Assembly (NCBI RefSeq): GCF_016508585.1
Contig: NZ_JADVOP010000001.1
Coordinates: 1 to 64,000 of the forward strand
DNA: 64,000 nt
DNA from: Acinetobacter baumannii
GTDB taxonomy: Bacteria > Pseudomonadota > Gammaproteobacteria > Pseudomonadales > Moraxellaceae
Direction: 5' to 3'
Position numbers and translations under genes: made by a program. Under the pieces are notes generated by a model, which was not told where the DNA came from, did no database searches, and worked only from the letters and a program-made list of their open reading frames with translations. Below, piece by piece: positions 10,792-20,977 of this stretch; within the stretch, counting starts at the first letter, position 1, and every line of letters begins with the position of its first letter.

Positions 10792-10956
10792 AACCTCTCC
10801 ATAGGCACTATTTTTTGTTGTTACTTTCTTAGAAAATAGCCAAAAGCAGTATTTTCATCAGCTCTGTTTCAATTCAAACTAACAAAGAAAATATAGATGA
10901 CCAATAGAAATTAACGCACAATGAATGTGCAAATATGCACAAGGATGTCAGAAATA

Positions 10957-11838
10957 ATGAAAGTTGATTGGGATCACTTGCAGTTTTTTTTGGTGCTCGC
11001 ACGGGCAAAAACGCTCACCAATACTGCACGCATCATCGGGGTTGAACACAGTACAGTATCTCGACGAATACAGGCTTTAGAACTTGCTTTAGGTACTCCT
11101 TTATTTAGAAGGGAAGCGACAGGCTATGAACTCACAATGGAGGGCTTAGCGCTTGTACCGCGTGTTGAACAAATGGAACAGGCCTTCTTGCAGATTGAAA
11201 AACCAAACTTACCATTACAGGGACATGTGCGAATTGGCACACCTGAGGGTTTTGGTACAGCATTTTTAGCTCAGCTATTGGCAGAATTATCCAGACAATA
11301 TCCTCTCCTCACCATTGATCTCATCCCAGTGCCTAAAATGATCAAACTTTCGCATCGTGAAGCAGATATTGTTATTTCGATTGATCGTCCTAAATCCGGT
11401 CCTTACATTATTACTCGCTTAACGGACTATTGTCTTAAAATTTATGGCAGTAAAAGCTATTTAGAAAGCACACAACCTGTTAAAAAGCTTGAAGATTTAA
11501 AAAATCATAAATTTGTAAATTACATTGATGACTTAATTTACAGTCCTGAACTGTATTGTTTAGAACGCTTGCCTTTACAACTGAATGCTAATTTTCGAAG
11601 CAGCAGTATTTTAGCCCAACAAATTGCTGTCAGTGCTGGTGCTGGATTGGCCATTTTGCCCAAATTTTTAGCCGATAATAAACCCGAACTTGAACAGGTT
11701 TTAGAAGAAGATGTACGTTTTATTCATACCTTCTGGATGCTGACTTTGGTAGATTTACAGCACGAGCCCCGTATTAAATTGGTCTGGGATTTTTTAAGAG
11801 CACAGGCGGACAAATATCAGAATTTATTAATGGATTGA
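10957..11838 (+). CDS. LysR-family transcriptional regulator, divergent from mmsA
   Basis: The N-terminal winged helix (WDHLQFFLVLARAKTLTNTA, then VEHSTVSRRIQALE) is a standard LysR DNA-binding domain; the rest is a periplasmic-binding-protein-like effector domain. I place the start at the ATG of MKVDWDH: AAGG lies 12 bases upstream of it, and LysR proteins of this branch begin with that sequence. In-frame ATGs at 10921 and 10945 are less likely. It probably controls the mms operon across a roughly 165-base intergenic region. In Pseudomonas the mms operon is instead controlled by an AraC-type protein, MmsR. Confidence 0.87.
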   Translation: MKVDWDHLQFFLVLARAKTLTNTARIIGVEHSTVSRRIQALELALGTPLFRREATGYELTMEGLALVPRVEQMEQAFLQIEKPNLPLQGHVRIGTPEGFGTAFLAQLLAELSRQYPLLTIDLIPVPKMIKLSHREADIVISIDRPKSGPYIITRLTDYCLKIYGSKSYLESTQPVKKLEDLKNHKFVNYIDDLIYSPELYCLERLPLQLNANFRSSSILAQQIAVSAGAGLAILPKFLADNKPELEQVLEEDVRFIHTFWMLTLVDLQHEPRIKLVWDFLRAQADKYQNLLMD

Positions 11839-11871
11839 TCATTACGCAGAACAGCGTTTTAGTGAAAGATG

Positions 11872-11900
11872 TATCACCAGCAAATTATTTGGTGGTGATA
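11872..11900. terminator. hairpin between convergent genes
   Basis: TATCACC at 11872-11878 pairs with GGTGATA at 11894-11900, between the stop codons of the LysR gene and the OsmC-YcaO gene. It lacks a strong U-tract on either side, so a terminator role is only plausible. Confidence 0.4.
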
Positions 11901-11915
11901 CTGTTCAGATACAAA

Positions 11916-14123
11916 TTATTGGTTTGCTAGACTCACCGCTTTAGCACGTGCCTTATGCAATTTTTGATAACTGTCGATCAAACGTAAATGACGGTCTAAA
12001 CCTTCTAGCTTCATGCTGGTTTCTGTTAAACCATAAAAACGGATGCTTCCCTCCAAAGAACCAATCACGGCATCCATACGCTCATCACCAAACATGCGAC
12101 GGAAATTCACTTCATAGTCATCGAGATCCATATCGTCATCCAGTTCAACTTCGAGCATGACATTCATACACTGATAGAACAGACCGCGTTCAACTGTATT
12201 GGTGTTGTATTGAAGGAACTGTTCCACCAGATCTTTGGCTTCTTCAAACTGCTGTAAAGCAAGATAAATCAACAGTTTTAATTCAAGAATAGTGAGTTGT
12301 CCCCACACTGTATTATCATCGAATTCAATACCAATCAACGTCACGATATCGGTATAGTCATCGACCTCAACTTCTTCAAGACGCTCAACCAAAGCTTCCA
12401 GCTGTTCATCATCCAAACGATGTAAATTTAAAATATCTTCACGGAACAACAAGGCTTTATTGGTATTGTCCCAAATTAAGTCTTCAACCAAATAAATTTC
12501 AGAATAATCTGGCACAATTATACGGCAAGCCGTTGCACCTAAATGCTCATAGACCGCCATGTAAACTTCTTTGCCCATTTCTTCAAGAATGCCCATCATG
12601 GTTGCAACTTCATCCGCATTGGCATGTTCGCCCGTGCTGCTAAAATCCCACTCGACAAAGTCATGGTCAGCTTGAGCACTAAAGAAACGCCAAGACACCA
12701 CACCGCTTGAATCAATAAAATGTTCAACAAAGTTGTTCGGTTCAGTCACCGCATTACTGCTAAAGGTCGGTTTGGGCAAATCATTTAAACCTTCAAAACT
12801 GCGACCCTGTAATAACTCGGTCAAGCTACGCTCCAATGCGACTTCAAGCTTTGGATGCGCACCAAATGACGCAAATACCCCGCCTGTACGTGGGTTCATT
12901 AATGTCACACACATGACAGGAAACTCACCGCCCAATGATGCGTCTTTGACTAAGACTGGAAAACCTTGTTCCTCCAAGCCTTTGATCCCTTCAACAATAC
13001 GGGGATATTTTGCCAAAACATCTTCGGGTACATCAGGAAGAGTAATCTCGCCTTCCAGAATTTCTCGTTTAACAGCACGTTCAAAAATCTCAGATAAGCA
13101 CTGAACTTGCGCTTCAGCCAAGGTATTACCCGCACTCATACCATTACTTAAATACAAGTTTTCAATCAAATTAGACGGGAAATAAACAATTTGCTGATCA
13201 GACTGACGTACAAAAGGTAACGAGCAAATTCCCCGTGCCGTATTGCCTGAATTGGTATCGTATAGATGTGTGCCCAATAATTCGTTGTCAGGATTATAAA
13301 TGTCTAACGTATATTCATCTAAAATTTCTTTAGGCAATTCGCCATTTGGACCAGGTTGGAACCATTTTTCATCAGGGTAATGTACAAACTCCGCATTGGC
13401 GATGTCTTCACCCCAAAACTGATCATTATAAAAGAAATTACAGTTCAAGCGTTCAATAAATTCACCCAAAGCAGATGCCAAAGCACTTTCTTTGGTTGCA
13501 CCTTTACCATTGGTAAAACACATGGGTGACTGTGCATCTCGAATATGCAATGACCAAACATTAGGAACAATATTTCGCCAAGATGCAATCTCAATTTTCA
13601 TGCCCAGGTCTGCCAGAATCCCTGACATGTTGGCAATGGTTTCTTCAAGCGGTAAATCTTTACCCGCAATGTAAGTGCTGCTGTCTTGCGCTAAATTTGG
13701 CATAAGCAATGCTTGTGCATCAGCATCGATACTCTCGACTTCTTCAATAACAAATTCAGGACCTGTTTGAATGACTTTTTTAACCGTACAACGGTCAATC
13801 GAACGCAGAATCCCTTGACGGTCTTTGTCTGAGATATCGGCTGGTAATTCAACTTGAATCTTAAAAATCTGTTTATAACGATTTTCAGGATCAACAATGT
13901 TGTTCTGAGACAGACGAATATTATCGGTCGGGATATTGCGTGCAGCACAATAGACTTTAACAAAATACGCTGCACATAGCGCAGATGATGCCAGAAAATA
14001 ATCAAAAGGACCCGGTGCAGAACCATCACCCTTGTAGCGAATTGGCTGATCAGCAATGACGGTAAAATCATCGAACTTCGCTTCTTGTCGAAGATTATCG
14101 AGATAATTAACCTTGATTTCCAT
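11916..14123 (-). CDS. OsmC-domain / YcaO-domain fusion protein
   Basis: The 735-residue protein joins an OsmC-like domain (about residues 1-140, with FDYFLASSALCAAYFVKVYC) to a full YcaO protein (about 160-735). The YcaO part closely follows E. coli YcaO as I recall it, including CFTNGKGATKESALASALGE, SNGMSAGNTLAEAQVQCLSE and ASFGAHPKLEVALERSLTE, the ATP-binding core, and a C-terminal helical repeat region. E. coli YcaO aids RimO-dependent methylthiolation of ribosomal protein S12. The OsmC domain, a thiol-peroxidase-like fold, is an N-terminal addition. The gene is monocistronic. No strong ribosome site is visible before the ATG. Confidence 0.9.
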   Translation of the reverse strand: MEIKVNYLDNLRQEAKFDDFTVIADQPIRYKGDGSAPGPFDYFLASSALCAAYFVKVYCAARNIPTDNIRLSQNNIVDPENRYKQIFKIQVELPADISDKDRQGILRSIDRCTVKKVIQTGPEFVIEEVESIDADAQALLMPNLAQDSSTYIAGKDLPLEETIANMSGILADLGMKIEIASWRNIVPNVWSLHIRDAQSPMCFTNGKGATKESALASALGEFIERLNCNFFYNDQFWGEDIANAEFVHYPDEKWFQPGPNGELPKEILDEYTLDIYNPDNELLGTHLYDTNSGNTARGICSLPFVRQSDQQIVYFPSNLIENLYLSNGMSAGNTLAEAQVQCLSEIFERAVKREILEGEITLPDVPEDVLAKYPRIVEGIKGLEEQGFPVLVKDASLGGEFPVMCVTLMNPRTGGVFASFGAHPKLEVALERSLTELLQGRSFEGLNDLPKPTFSSNAVTEPNNFVEHFIDSSGVVSWRFFSAQADHDFVEWDFSSTGEHANADEVATMMGILEEMGKEVYMAVYEHLGATACRIIVPDYSEIYLVEDLIWDNTNKALLFREDILNLHRLDDEQLEALVERLEEVEVDDYTDIVTLIGIEFDDNTVWGQLTILELKLLIYLALQQFEEAKDLVEQFLQYNTNTVERGLFYQCMNVMLEVELDDDMDLDDYEVNFRRMFGDERMDAVIGSLEGSIRFYGLTETSMKLEGLDRHLRLIDSYQKLHKARAKAVSLANQ

Positions 14124-14551
14124 GTGGGCACCTAAAGATTCTTATGTGTGAGCATGGACACATAAATTTAAATATTGAAATAAGTCAAATGACGCAAAAG
14201 AAATTGACTTAAAAAGAAACCAATATCCACAGATATCAGCCAGAATGGGCGCTATTATAGGATTATTTTATTAAATTGATAATGCCTCGCTGATTTTAAT
14301 CGAAAATCTGCCAAAATTAGCTTGAACCCGAATCAAATAGCTTAAACTTGATGATGTGCTAAATCGTATATTGATCAATTGAATTTTTTATTGAATAAGA
14401 AACGAATAATTGAATTTTTCCGAAAATATTTTTTGTAATTTAGATCTGAAAGCAAGCTATACTGTGCTTTTTCAAGCGATGTTTAAGTTATAATTGCTTA
14501 CATTATTTTCCCTTCCATAAAACTCTGTTGCCACAGAGTTTGAAGCTCGCT
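14124..14551. other. divergent intergenic region
   Basis: This 428-base gap separates the divergently transcribed OsmC-YcaO and YddG genes, so it should hold both promoters. I see A+T-rich sequence without a gene or a convincing hairpin. Confidence 0.4.
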
Positions 14552-15478
14552 ATGTCAAAAAATCTTGCTACATTGATTGGTTTCAGTGCTATTTTACAGT
14601 GGTCATCCATCGTGGGTTTACTGAAAAAAATCAGTTTTAGTATGGGGGCAGACTTAGCGGTATTGCTTATGTATACATTCAGCACCTGCATTTTATTGAT
14701 CTTTTTTAAAATTCCAGATTTAAAACTCATTTCAAAGAAATATTTGGTCTTTTCTACTTTACTGTTTGTGATTTATGAGCTGTGTTTTTCTTATGCAATT
14801 GCTTTGGCACAAACAGCTCAACAAGCCATTGAAGTCAGTTTAGTGAATTACCTCTGGCCAGGTTTAACCGTCGCCATGCTGATTGTATTTAAGGAAATCA
14901 AATTCAATATTTTTGTTGTGATCGGCTTGGTCATTAGTCTAAGTGGCATTGTCATCATTCAAGCAGGACAAGGCGCTTTAAATTGGACAAATATTCTCTC
15001 TAATATTCAAGCCAATCCCATCAGTTATATTCTTGCTTTTCTTGGCGCATCACTTTGGTCGTTATATTGTGTCATTACCAAAAAATACAGTGATGGTCAT
15101 AATCCGATTTCATTCTTTTTCGTTGCGATCAGTTGTGTATTGTGGGCAAAGTATCTGTGGTCACATGAATTCAGTTTTAATTTAATCTCTCATCTTGAAC
15201 TGTCTACCTTTGGACTTTTAGCGATGGTGTCTGTGGTTATGGCATTGGGTTATGCCGCATGGAATATTGGAATTATCAAAGGCAATATTACCATATTGGT
15301 GACCTTGTCTTATTTCAGTCCAGTCATTTCAACTGTGATATCCATGACGATTTTACAAACCCGGTTGCCTGCAGAATTCTGGTATGGTGTGATTTTAGTG
15401 ACTTCAGGTTCATTGGTATGTTGGGTTTCAACCAACTGGCAACAACTTAAAGAGAAATTACTGGCAGCGCTCAGTTAA
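14552..15478 (+). CDS. yddG: aromatic amino acid exporter YddG (DMT/EamA family)
   Basis: The 308-residue protein has ten hydrophobic segments and the two-fold EamA architecture. Features shared with E. coli YddG as recalled are the N-terminal ATLIGFSAILQWSSIVGL, the NYLWPGLTV stretch and the YFSPVIST stretch. YddG exports aromatic amino acids and some toxic analogues across the inner membrane. I chose the ATG at 14552 because the open frame further upstream has only a TTG. The ribosome site is weak. Confidence 0.82.
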   Translation: MSKNLATLIGFSAILQWSSIVGLLKKISFSMGADLAVLLMYTFSTCILLIFFKIPDLKLISKKYLVFSTLLFVIYELCFSYAIALAQTAQQAIEVSLVNYLWPGLTVAMLIVFKEIKFNIFVVIGLVISLSGIVIIQAGQGALNWTNILSNIQANPISYILAFLGASLWSLYCVITKKYSDGHNPISFFFVAISCVLWAKYLWSHEFSFNLISHLELSTFGLLAMVSVVMALGYAAWNIGIIKGNITILVTLSYFSPVISTVISMTILQTRLPAEFWYGVILVTSGSLVCWVSTNWQQLKEKLLAALS

Positions 15479-15619
15479 ATTTTTTTGGTTTTTTTGATAG
15501 TTACTCATTGATCAAAACAAATGATGTTGAGACTTGATGCTCCTACTGGAAAAAACTTGAATGAACAGACACTTAGGCTGAACATTTAAAACAGGATGAT
15601 TGAAAGTATATAAGGCATG

Positions 15620-15643
15620 AAAAAAGCACCCGAAGGTGCAAAG
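15620..15643 (-). terminator. rho-independent terminator after the Rieske gene
   Basis: On the minus strand GCACC-TTCG-GGTGC is followed by TTTTTT. The stem at 15626-15639 has a stable UUCG loop and sits just past the stop of the Rieske oxygenase gene. It is a textbook intrinsic terminator. Confidence 0.88.
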
Positions 15644-15652
15644 CACAAAACA

Positions 15653-16708
15653 TTAAACAATATAACGCTTGCTTAACCCCCACTCGGCGAGAATCCGACG
15701 ATACATGGTAGATGAACGGTCTGCTTCAAAATGTGCCTCCATTGAAATATCCAATGGGAGTTCTTCGGGTTTCTGACTTTCTACCATGCCCTGATCTTCC
15801 GCAAAAATCTGGGCATTAAAATCATAAACTGCCTGTAAATCTCCTGTTGTATCGAAATTACGTGTGAGTGGTACAAATAAACGGGTTTTGTTAGAAGCAA
15901 TAGGACAACAGGCATTTAAAATTTTTAATACACCTTGTCGTGGAAATTCAACCTTTAACACGGCTGAAAATGGTGGATAAATATCAAAAATACGTTTCCA
16001 TAGAAAGCCCTCTGGTGCTAAATGCTGTAAACCATGCGGGTAATTGCTGACACTACTGATATATTCAGTATGCAAGCCAAAAGAGGTTCGTTCAGTCGTG
16101 TATTTAGGTACGATCGGATTTTCAGCATCTGCAAAAGATTGGTGATGCACCCAAGCAAAATGTGCAACATCAATAAAACCTTCGAGCTGACGACCACTAG
16201 ACCCTGCAATATCAACAAACGGAGGCAGTATTGACTGATGTTGTGGATCCTCCCAAGTATCCAGAACTGGAAAGTTTGCCTGCTCTTCATCACGGCTAAA
16301 TAGGCTTGTCCAGACCAAGCCATATTTCAAAACCACAGGGAATTTGGTCAAGCTGAAGCGTTCGGAAATTCTGCTCAGTTCTGGTTGTGCCGGAATCTTG
16401 GTACATTGACCTTTGGTGTTGTAATGCAAACCATGATAAGGACAAATAATTTCCTCTCCCTCTACCCAGCCCTTGGTTAAAGGGACGCCACGATGTGGAC
16501 AAATATCTCGAACCAACTGAATTGCACCACTTTGTGTCTGGTAGAGTGCCATTTTTATATCCAGTAGTTGTACTTGTTGAGGTTGTATTGTGACATCTTG
16601 AATACGTGCCACTGGATACCAGTGTTGAGCAAGTATCTCCCAGTCTTTAGCTTCAAAAGTACTAGATTGCGGTTGGCTAAATAGTTGAAGAACTGGAATG
16701 GCATTCAT
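15653..16708 (-). CDS. Rieske non-heme iron oxygenase, HpxD-type candidate
   Basis: The 351-residue protein has a Rieske [2Fe-2S] site at C-x-H-x16-C-x2-H (CPHRG to CPYHG). Its mononuclear iron site, E-x3-D-x2-H-x4-H, lies in EGFIDVAHFAWVHH. The fold class is ring-hydroxylating or demethylating oxygenases (VanA-like). In Klebsiella a similar oxygenase, HpxD, acts with the reductase HpxE in oxidation of hypoxanthine. The hpxO, LysR, uraH and uraD neighbours make HpxD the best guess here. No reductase gene is visible in the window. A GTGAG site precedes the ATG weakly. Family firm, substrate inferred. Confidence 0.8.
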   Translation of the reverse strand: MNAIPVLQLFSQPQSSTFEAKDWEILAQHWYPVARIQDVTIQPQQVQLLDIKMALYQTQSGAIQLVRDICPHRGVPLTKGWVEGEEIICPYHGLHYNTKGQCTKIPAQPELSRISERFSLTKFPVVLKYGLVWTSLFSRDEEQANFPVLDTWEDPQHQSILPPFVDIAGSSGRQLEGFIDVAHFAWVHHQSFADAENPIVPKYTTERTSFGLHTEYISSVSNYPHGLQHLAPEGFLWKRIFDIYPPFSAVLKVEFPRQGVLKILNACCPIASNKTRLFVPLTRNFDTTGDLQAVYDFNAQIFAEDQGMVESQKPEELPLDISMEAHFEADRSSTMYRRILAEWGLSKRYIV

Positions 16709-16996
16709 ACTAAACTCACAAAATTTATATTTAAATTCATTACCTTATACCATGATTATGTACCAAATTTCAGTTTTGGCTTCAGGGCTTGTTTTTAAGT
16801 TACGTATTTAGTGAGATTCTGTCTATTAGAGTGTTTGATATCGATCATTCTAAAAATTAGAACACCATTCAAAAGCATTATTTAGTTCTTACGCTCAAGA
16901 TTGGCATAAAAATCGCTTGGTTTTTTACTGATCTGCTTATTTGCTTAGTTTATTCAATGAGCAATATGTCTTTCGTATTACCATGGACAGCGCTAT

Positions 16997-17929
16997 ATGC
17001 CAATGAATATGACCTTTTCACGATTTTCTGATTATTTTATCGCTGTCGCAAAAACAGGGAGTTTAAGAAAGGCTGCTGATCAGCTGTATATTTCGGTTTC
17101 AGCCATACACCGCCAGATTGCTTTAGCAGAAGAAGAATTTGGAATTGACCTATTTGAACGTTTACCCAATGGCTTAAAGCTTACCCTTGCAGGAGAATTA
17201 CTCTATGCAGATTTGATCAAATGGCAGAAAGAATTCCAACTTACCCGTAATCGTTTTGATGAAATCCAGGGGCTTTCGCGCGGAACCATCAACTGCGGAT
17301 TGATAGCAGCCATGAGTGACGGCTTTGTTCTCGATTCTATTCAATATATGTATGACAACTATCCTTGGATCAATTTTAACTTTCATATCCAGGACAGTGA
17401 AAAAGTTTCCGATATGATTATGGATGCTGAAATTGATTTTGGTATTTTATTAAATCCTAAAGGACATCATCAACTTGAGGTTTTAGCATTTGTAGAAATC
17501 CCCATCGGATTCGTCTTACCAAAAGCTCATCCCCTGACTAAAACTGAAAAAATCCATTTGTCAGATACCTTAAATGATCAACATCTAATTCCAAGCGCAC
17601 CATTAATTATTCAAGATTATGTACAAACACTGTATAAACATTATCAAATTGCACCACAACATCAGCTTGAATGTAATGACATTCGAATGATTATGTCATT
17701 AATTCATAAGAATTTAGGCATTGGTGTACTGTCTTTTATCGATGCTTATCCACATTTGGAACAAGATGAGCTGTGCTTTAAACCCATTCGTGAAAAAGGT
17801 TTATATCCCTTAACATTGGCATTATGTGTTGCACCAAAGCGACAACTTTCTCGTATCTCACAAGTGATGATTAAACATTTGATTGAACAAATAGAGCTAT
17901 TTAAGCTTAAATTGATCACTTATCAATAA
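16997..17929 (+). CDS. LysR-family regulator of the purine cluster
   Basis: The 310-residue protein has a LysR helix-turn-helix near residues 7-65 (FSDYFIAVAKTGSLRKAADQ, then SAIHRQIALAEEEFG) and an effector domain. It lies between the Rieske gene, from which it diverges, and hpxO. That place matches HpxR in Klebsiella, so a purine-intermediate-responsive regulator is the natural inference. Several close ATGs (16997, 17003, 17009) make the exact start uncertain; the ribosome site is weak. Confidence 0.84.
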   Translation: MPMNMTFSRFSDYFIAVAKTGSLRKAADQLYISVSAIHRQIALAEEEFGIDLFERLPNGLKLTLAGELLYADLIKWQKEFQLTRNRFDEIQGLSRGTINCGLIAAMSDGFVLDSIQYMYDNYPWINFNFHIQDSEKVSDMIMDAEIDFGILLNPKGHHQLEVLAFVEIPIGFVLPKAHPLTKTEKIHLSDTLNDQHLIPSAPLIIQDYVQTLYKHYQIAPQHQLECNDIRMIMSLIHKNLGIGVLSFIDAYPHLEQDELCFKPIREKGLYPLTLALCVAPKRQLSRISQVMIKHLIEQIELFKLKLITYQ

Positions 17930-18100
17930 TCGGTTCAAATCATTCATCGCCATACATTTTTAAAGATATATCTCACGCATAAATATATCTTGTGGCATAT
18001 TGAAGTCGACATCCTTGTCGGCACTCAATAAGATAAACCCGGATAACAACTAAGCTTCGGCAGTCTGAATCAATTTTGGATTAAGCCTATAAACCGCATA

Positions 18101-19258
18101 TTAATCCAAAGGATTGCCGACGATATTGCTAATAATACCTCGCATGATATGCGGACCTTGTTCTCGGCGTAAGTCTGCATACCATTCTCTGGTCACTGCC
18201 TCGTCTTTCATATGTGTCACATCACAACGTTTACGGGCGCGCAATACCAATTCATTGGCACGTTCATTACGTTTATTTTGATAACGCTTCAACGCATCTT
18301 CCAGTCCTAATGTGTTGATTTGCAGCGCTCTTGCCAAATAGATTGCATCTTCCATGGCTTGACACCCCCCTTGACCAATATCAGGCGTAGTACTGTGTGC
18401 AGCATCACCCAAAATCACCACACGCCCTTTGTAAAATTGAGTAAATGGTTCAATATCATGAATTTCTACACGATTGGTAGTTTCTACATCTATGGCCTCA
18501 ATTAAATTTTGTACAGGTGAGCACCAATTCTTAAAATATTGCTTGAACAATGTTTTATATTGGCTTTTGTTGTTGTCCAAGCCTACAGGCAATGGCACAT
18601 CAAAGAAAAAGTAAAAGCGATTTTCTGCAATGGGCATCAGAGAAACGCGTTTTCCATCGCCGACAAATGTTGTCCATTGATCTGCTTGTGCCAACTGATC
18701 GGAAATCTCAACCAAGCCATTCCAATTCACATAGCCCGCATAGCGACGTTCAACCTGCTCACCAAGAACATACTGACGCGTCAGTGAATGCGTACCATCT
18801 GCACCAATCACTAATGCGGTGGTAATTTCGGTTCCATCCGCAAAGTTAACCTGAACCTGTTGATCTATTTGTTTTAATGCGACCATTTTTTTACCGAGGT
18901 GGATATTGTCTCGACCAAATTCATCCATCAGCATATTTTGCAAATCTGCACGAGATACGGGATAAGGACGTTGTCCTACCTCTTCAATTAAAGGCAACAA
19001 GCTAAATTGCGTCATCTTGTCACCAGTTAAGCCATCGAAATAAGCCAAATGATCCATTTGACCACCAAGTTGGGCAATCTGCTCCGTTAAGCCCAAGTAG
19101 TTCAAACATTTTACTCCATTTGACCACAATGAAATTGCAGCTCCTACAGCTCTGATCTGCTCAGTTTGTTCATAGATGGTGACCGAATGACCGAATTTTT
19201 TTAGTGCAATGCCTGCGGTTAATCCCCCCATACCTGCACCAATAATTGTAATCTCCAT
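18101..19258 (-). CDS. hpxO: FAD-dependent urate hydroxylase HpxO
   Basis: The 385-residue flavoprotein monooxygenase oxidises urate to 5-hydroxyisourate with NADH and O2. It shows [10 protein letters not shown] at the N-terminus, a DG motif at IGADGTHSL and [18 protein letters not shown] for FAD ribityl binding. Arg204 in [10 protein letters not shown] corresponds by position and context to the catalytic Arg204 of Klebsiella HpxO. The whole sequence tracks that enzyme closely as recalled (for example [13 protein letters not shown] and [10 protein letters not shown]). AGGAG lies about 7 bases before the ATG. Confidence 0.94.
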   Translation of the reverse strand: MEITIIGAGMGGLTAGIALKKFGHSVTIYEQTEQIRAVGAAISLWSNGVKCLNYLGLTEQIAQLGGQMDHLAYFDGLTGDKMTQFSLLPLIEEVGQRPYPVSRADLQNMLMDEFGRDNIHLGKKMVALKQIDQQVQVNFADGTEITTALVIGADGTHSLTRQYVLGEQVERRYAGYVNWNGLVEISDQLAQADQWTTFVGDGKRVSLMPIAENRFYFFFDVPLPVGLDNNKSQYKTLFKQYFKNWCSPVQNLIEAIDVETTNRVEIHDIEPFTQFYKGRVVILGDAAHSTTPDIGQGGCQAMEDAIYLARALQINTLGLEDALKRYQNKRNERANELVLRARKRCDVTHMKDEAVTREWYADLRREQGPHIMRGIISNIVGNPLD

Positions 19259-19470
19259 CTATTTCTCCTGTGATATTTTCTAGCACCTCATGTCTAAAAT
19301 GCTAAAAACGTGCCATTTATATATAAATCCATTCATTTTTACAGAAGAGTTGGCATAGGCTGTGCATGATATGCCGTATAAGATATTGTTTTTATAAGTG
19401 CTTATATAATATTTGTCACTGATAACAACGCTTAGATTAATGTGAATCTTAATATAAATGGTAAATAAAT

Positions 19471-20478
19471 ATGGCAACTTTACTTGCACCAGATTTTGAA
19501 CTTCCTGCACATTTACAGCGATATACAAATTTGGCAGATCCCCGAATTGGAGCAAAAATACTTGAATGTTCGGATGATTTTTTTGCTGAAGCATCACGAA
19601 TGTTACAATTTAATTCACCTATTTTTGTCGAAGATAAATTTGATGAGAATGGCAAATGGATGGATGGTTGGGAGACACGCCGTAAGCGCCATTCGGGCTA
19701 TGATTGGGCAATTATTGAGTTGGCTGTTGCAGGTAAAATCAGTGCATTTGATATAGATACGACTTTTTTTACCGGTAACTACCCTGCATCCGCTGCCATA
19801 GAAGCATGTTATGCACCAAATGCGAACTTGAATGATGCACTATGGCAACCCATTTTAGCCAATTCTATACTCGGACCAAGCCAACATCATATTTTCAATG
19901 TTGAAAGTGAACATGTTTTTACCCATGTTCGATTAAACATTTTCCCCGATGGCGGCATTGCACGTTTTAGAGTTTATGGTGAAGTGAACATTCCTATACA
20001 GGACCAAACACAGACTTTAGATTTATTGGCATTGGAAAATGGTGGACGGGTGATTGCTTATAGTGATGCGCATTTTGGACACCCTCGTAACTTGATCAAT
20101 CCGGGACGCGGAATCAATATGGGCGATGGCTGGGAAACGAAACGTCGCCGAACACCAGGATTTGATTGGTGTATTTTAGCACTTGCCAAAACTGGCGTGA
20201 TTGAAAAAATTGAAATCGATACAGCACATTTTAAAGGCAATTATCCTGCTCAAGTCTCCATTCAAGCCACCTATGTTGAAAATGCGACAGACCCTCAATT
20301 AATTCCACAAAGCATGTTTTGGACTTATTTATTAAATCCTCAAGACATGCAAATGGATCATATTCATCAATACATCCACGAAATTTTAAAGCAAGATAAA
20401 ATTTCCCATATCCGGGTCAACATGATTCCAGATGGTGGTATTAGCCGGATTCGCCTATGGGGAAAAATCAGTGACTGA
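19471..20478 (+). CDS. alc: allantoicase
   Basis: The 335-residue enzyme hydrolyses allantoate to ureidoglycolate and urea. It consists of two tandem allantoicase domains. Each has the GWETxRxR motif (GWETRRKRHSGYDW near residue 70 and GWETKRRRTPGFDW near 215) followed by ID-T-x-F/H-F-x-GNYPA. It is the first gene of a plus-strand pair with allA, whose start lies 4 bases after the alc stop. The ribosome site is weak. The identification is firm. Confidence 0.94.
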   Translation: MATLLAPDFELPAHLQRYTNLADPRIGAKILECSDDFFAEASRMLQFNSPIFVEDKFDENGKWMDGWETRRKRHSGYDWAIIELAVAGKISAFDIDTTFFTGNYPASAAIEACYAPNANLNDALWQPILANSILGPSQHHIFNVESEHVFTHVRLNIFPDGGIARFRVYGEVNIPIQDQTQTLDLLALENGGRVIAYSDAHFGHPRNLINPGRGINMGDGWETKRRRTPGFDWCILALAKTGVIEKIEIDTAHFKGNYPAQVSIQATYVENATDPQLIPQSMFWTYLLNPQDMQMDHIHQYIHEILKQDKISHIRVNMIPDGGISRIRLWGKISD

Positions 20479-20482
20479 TCTG

Positions 20483-20977
20483 ATGAAATATATCCAAATT
20501 CAGCCACTCACCAAAGATGCTTTTGCACCTTTTGGTGATGTGGTTACATGTGAAGGCAATGATTTCTTTGCGATCAACAGTGCGCAGACTGAACGTTATC
20601 ATGCCTTGGCTTTTGCACAGGTCAATACAGGACAAGTCGGCTTCAGTATTTTTCGGAATATTCAAAAAACAACGGTGCCTTGTACAATCGAAATGCTTGA
20701 ACGTCATCCTCAAGGTTCGCAAGCTTTTATTCCCATGCATGGTCAATCGTTTTTAATCGTGGTTGCGGCACAACTTGACCAAAACACACCTGATCTTGAG
20801 CATATTTATGCATTTATCAGTAATGGAAAACAAGCAATTAACTACCACACCGGGACCTGGCATCATCCTTTATTGACACTTGAAGCACCGAGTGATTTTG
20901 CTGTGGTCGATCGTATTGGAGAGGGTCATAACTGTGATGTTTTTCCATTCAAGGAAAATATTGTGTTAACTTTTTAA
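20483..20977 (+). CDS. allA: ureidoglycolate lyase
   Basis: The 164-residue cupin-like enzyme splits ureidoglycolate to glyoxylate and urea. Family hallmarks are LTKDAFAPFGDV, ERYHALA, LERHPQGSQAFIPM, NGKQAINYHTGTWHHPL and NCDVF. I chose the ATG at 20483 because translation from it aligns with the E. coli AllA N-terminus. A GTG at 20471, overlapping the alc stop, has a better-placed GGGGA site and remains possible. Together with alc it releases two ureas per allantoate. Confidence 0.93.
   Translation: MKYIQIQPLTKDAFAPFGDVVTCEGNDFFAINSAQTERYHALAFAQVNTGQVGFSIFRNIQKTTVPCTIEMLERHPQGSQAFIPMHGQSFLIVVAAQLDQNTPDLEHIYAFISNGKQAINYHTGTWHHPLLTLEAPSDFAVVDRIGEGHNCDVFPFKENIVLTF

Noticed and set aside
12733..13104. 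123-codon plus-strand frame inside OsmC-YcaO
   Set aside because: It is antisense to a well-conserved coding region and has no family features; it is a shadow frame.
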